This document shows positions 6,201-6,688 of a stretch of 6,688 nucleotides of DNA, piece after piece. Source of the DNA: Methyloceanibacter sp. GTDB lineage: Bacteria > Pseudomonadota > Alphaproteobacteria > Rhizobiales > Methyloligellaceae. The position numbers and the translations under genes are program-made. How positions within the stretch are numbered: the first letter of the stretch is position 1; the number at the start of each line of letters is the position of its first letter. Under the pieces are notes generated by a model. It had not been told where the DNA came from. It was given only the letters and a program-made list of their open reading frames with translations, and ran no database searches. The stretch is from assembly GCA_025449615.1 (NCBI GenBank), contig JANWJA010000022.1, positions 1 to 6,688 on the forward strand. The letters run 5' to 3'.

Positions 6201-6688
6201 ATGAGTTTGCCACTGCCGTTACTTTATTTATCGAAGAGCACGGTCCCGGAGAACAGTCCGCATGGCTGGGTCGTGGGCCATTTTGAGCTGGCCGATAACC
6301 GCTACAGTGTCAATTTGATCGATGACGCGGGCGGCCACTTTGCGCTCGACGCCAACAACAATCTCATCGTCACCGGGCCGCTCGATTTCGAGGAAGCAAA
6401 ATATCAGCTCATCAAGGTACAGGCTTCGGAAGGGAGCAATATCGTGCTCGAGGATGTCTTCCTCATCCAAGTCCAAGACGTCGACGGCGTCTCGATCAGG
6501 CTCGACCCGCACGATGCCGGGCACGATTGGCATCGCGGACGCAGCGAAGACGACAGGCTTGCGGGGAACTGTTTTGCCAATAAAATTGCCGGACGCGCCG
6601 GTGACGATGTCGTACGCGGCTTGGCTGGCAACGACGTTCTAGTCGGCGGTCTTGGAGAGGATCGGCTGACCGGCAACGCCGGCGCCGA
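6201..6688 (+). CDS. Cadherin-like plus RTX calcium-binding repeat protein, 5' part
   Basis: This frame runs off the right edge; 162 residues are visible. Residues about 5-96 are a cadherin-like domain: LSKSTVPENSPHGWVVGHF matches the strand-A/ENS-G-VVG pattern. DDAGGHFALDANNNLIVTG (41-59) is the usual middle, LDFE (61-64) stands for the LDYE calcium ligands, and the domain closes at VQDVDG (91-96). From about residue 113 come glycine/aspartate nonapeptides of the RTX type, for example GRAGDDVVRG, LAGNDVLVG and GLGEDRLTG, the last complete ones near the edge. RTX repeats fold as a calcium-bound beta roll after type I secretion, so a secreted or surface protein is likely; the C-terminal secretion signal is outside the window. 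ATG 6201 is the first start after the in-frame TGA at 6189-6191, with GAGG (6190-6193) seven bases upstream. The lack of any leader before the cadherin domain is compatible with type I export. Confidence 0.8.
   Translation, partial: MSLPLPLLYLSKSTVPENSPHGWVVGHFELADNRYSVNLIDDAGGHFALDANNNLIVTGPLDFEEAKYQLIKVQASEGSNIVLEDVFLIQVQDVDGVSIRLDPHDAGHDWHRGRSEDDRLAGNCFANKIAGRAGDDVVRGLAGNDVLVGGLGEDRLTGNAGA

Noticed and set aside
5998..6213. A 71-codon minus-strand frame upstream of the four-cysteine gene
   Set aside because: The translation has no recognisable content and the frame overlaps the start of the RTX gene; it is most likely chance.

Overview
This window looks like ordinary chromosome from a high-GC alphaproteobacterium, most likely of the order Hyphomicrobiales (Rhizobiales). 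The basis is the run of closely packed genes for a twin-transmembrane HIG1 protein, a PduO-type cobalamin adenosyltransferase, a rhomboid protease, etfB, etfA and 3-hydroxybutyryl-CoA dehydrogenase. I know this order from that group; I could not search for it here. No rRNA, tRNA, insertion sequence, phage gene or CRISPR array is visible.

Left part (1-1363): the C-terminal end of an acyl-CoA dehydrogenase runs in from the left edge. It is followed by a complete classical short-chain dehydrogenase and a 64-residue inner-membrane protein carrying the full Q-R-R-Q motif of HIG1/Rcf1 proteins. All are on the plus strand with short gaps.

Middle part (1364-5537): a possible weak promoter and a 10-bp palindrome precede the adenosyltransferase gene, and the rhomboid protease gene follows 22 bases later. 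A 126-base gap with a plausible sigma-70 promoter and an inverted repeat leads into etfB and etfA, which abut exactly, and then hbdA. The likely shared theme is acyl-CoA oxidation. The dehydrogenase at the left edge is of a type that gives electrons to ETF, EtfAB would carry them to the quinone pool through ETF:quinone oxidoreductase, and HbdA interconverts acetoacetyl-CoA and 3-hydroxybutyryl-CoA. The adenosyltransferase makes the B12 coenzyme needed by methylmalonyl-CoA and ethylmalonyl-CoA mutases. If the left-edge enzyme is methylsuccinyl-CoA dehydrogenase, as its C-terminus suggests, the set fits the ethylmalonyl-CoA pathway; this is inference.

Right part (5538-6688): the style changes after hbdA. 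There is one small minus-strand gene for an unrecognised four-cysteine protein, then about 270 bases without a convincing gene. A plus-strand gene then starts at 6201 and runs off the right edge. It encodes a cadherin-like domain followed directly by glycine/aspartate-rich RTX calcium-binding nonapeptide repeats, so it is probably a type I-secreted calcium-dependent protein. This right-hand part is the most accessory-looking stretch. I found no clear sign of a wholly new multi-gene system.
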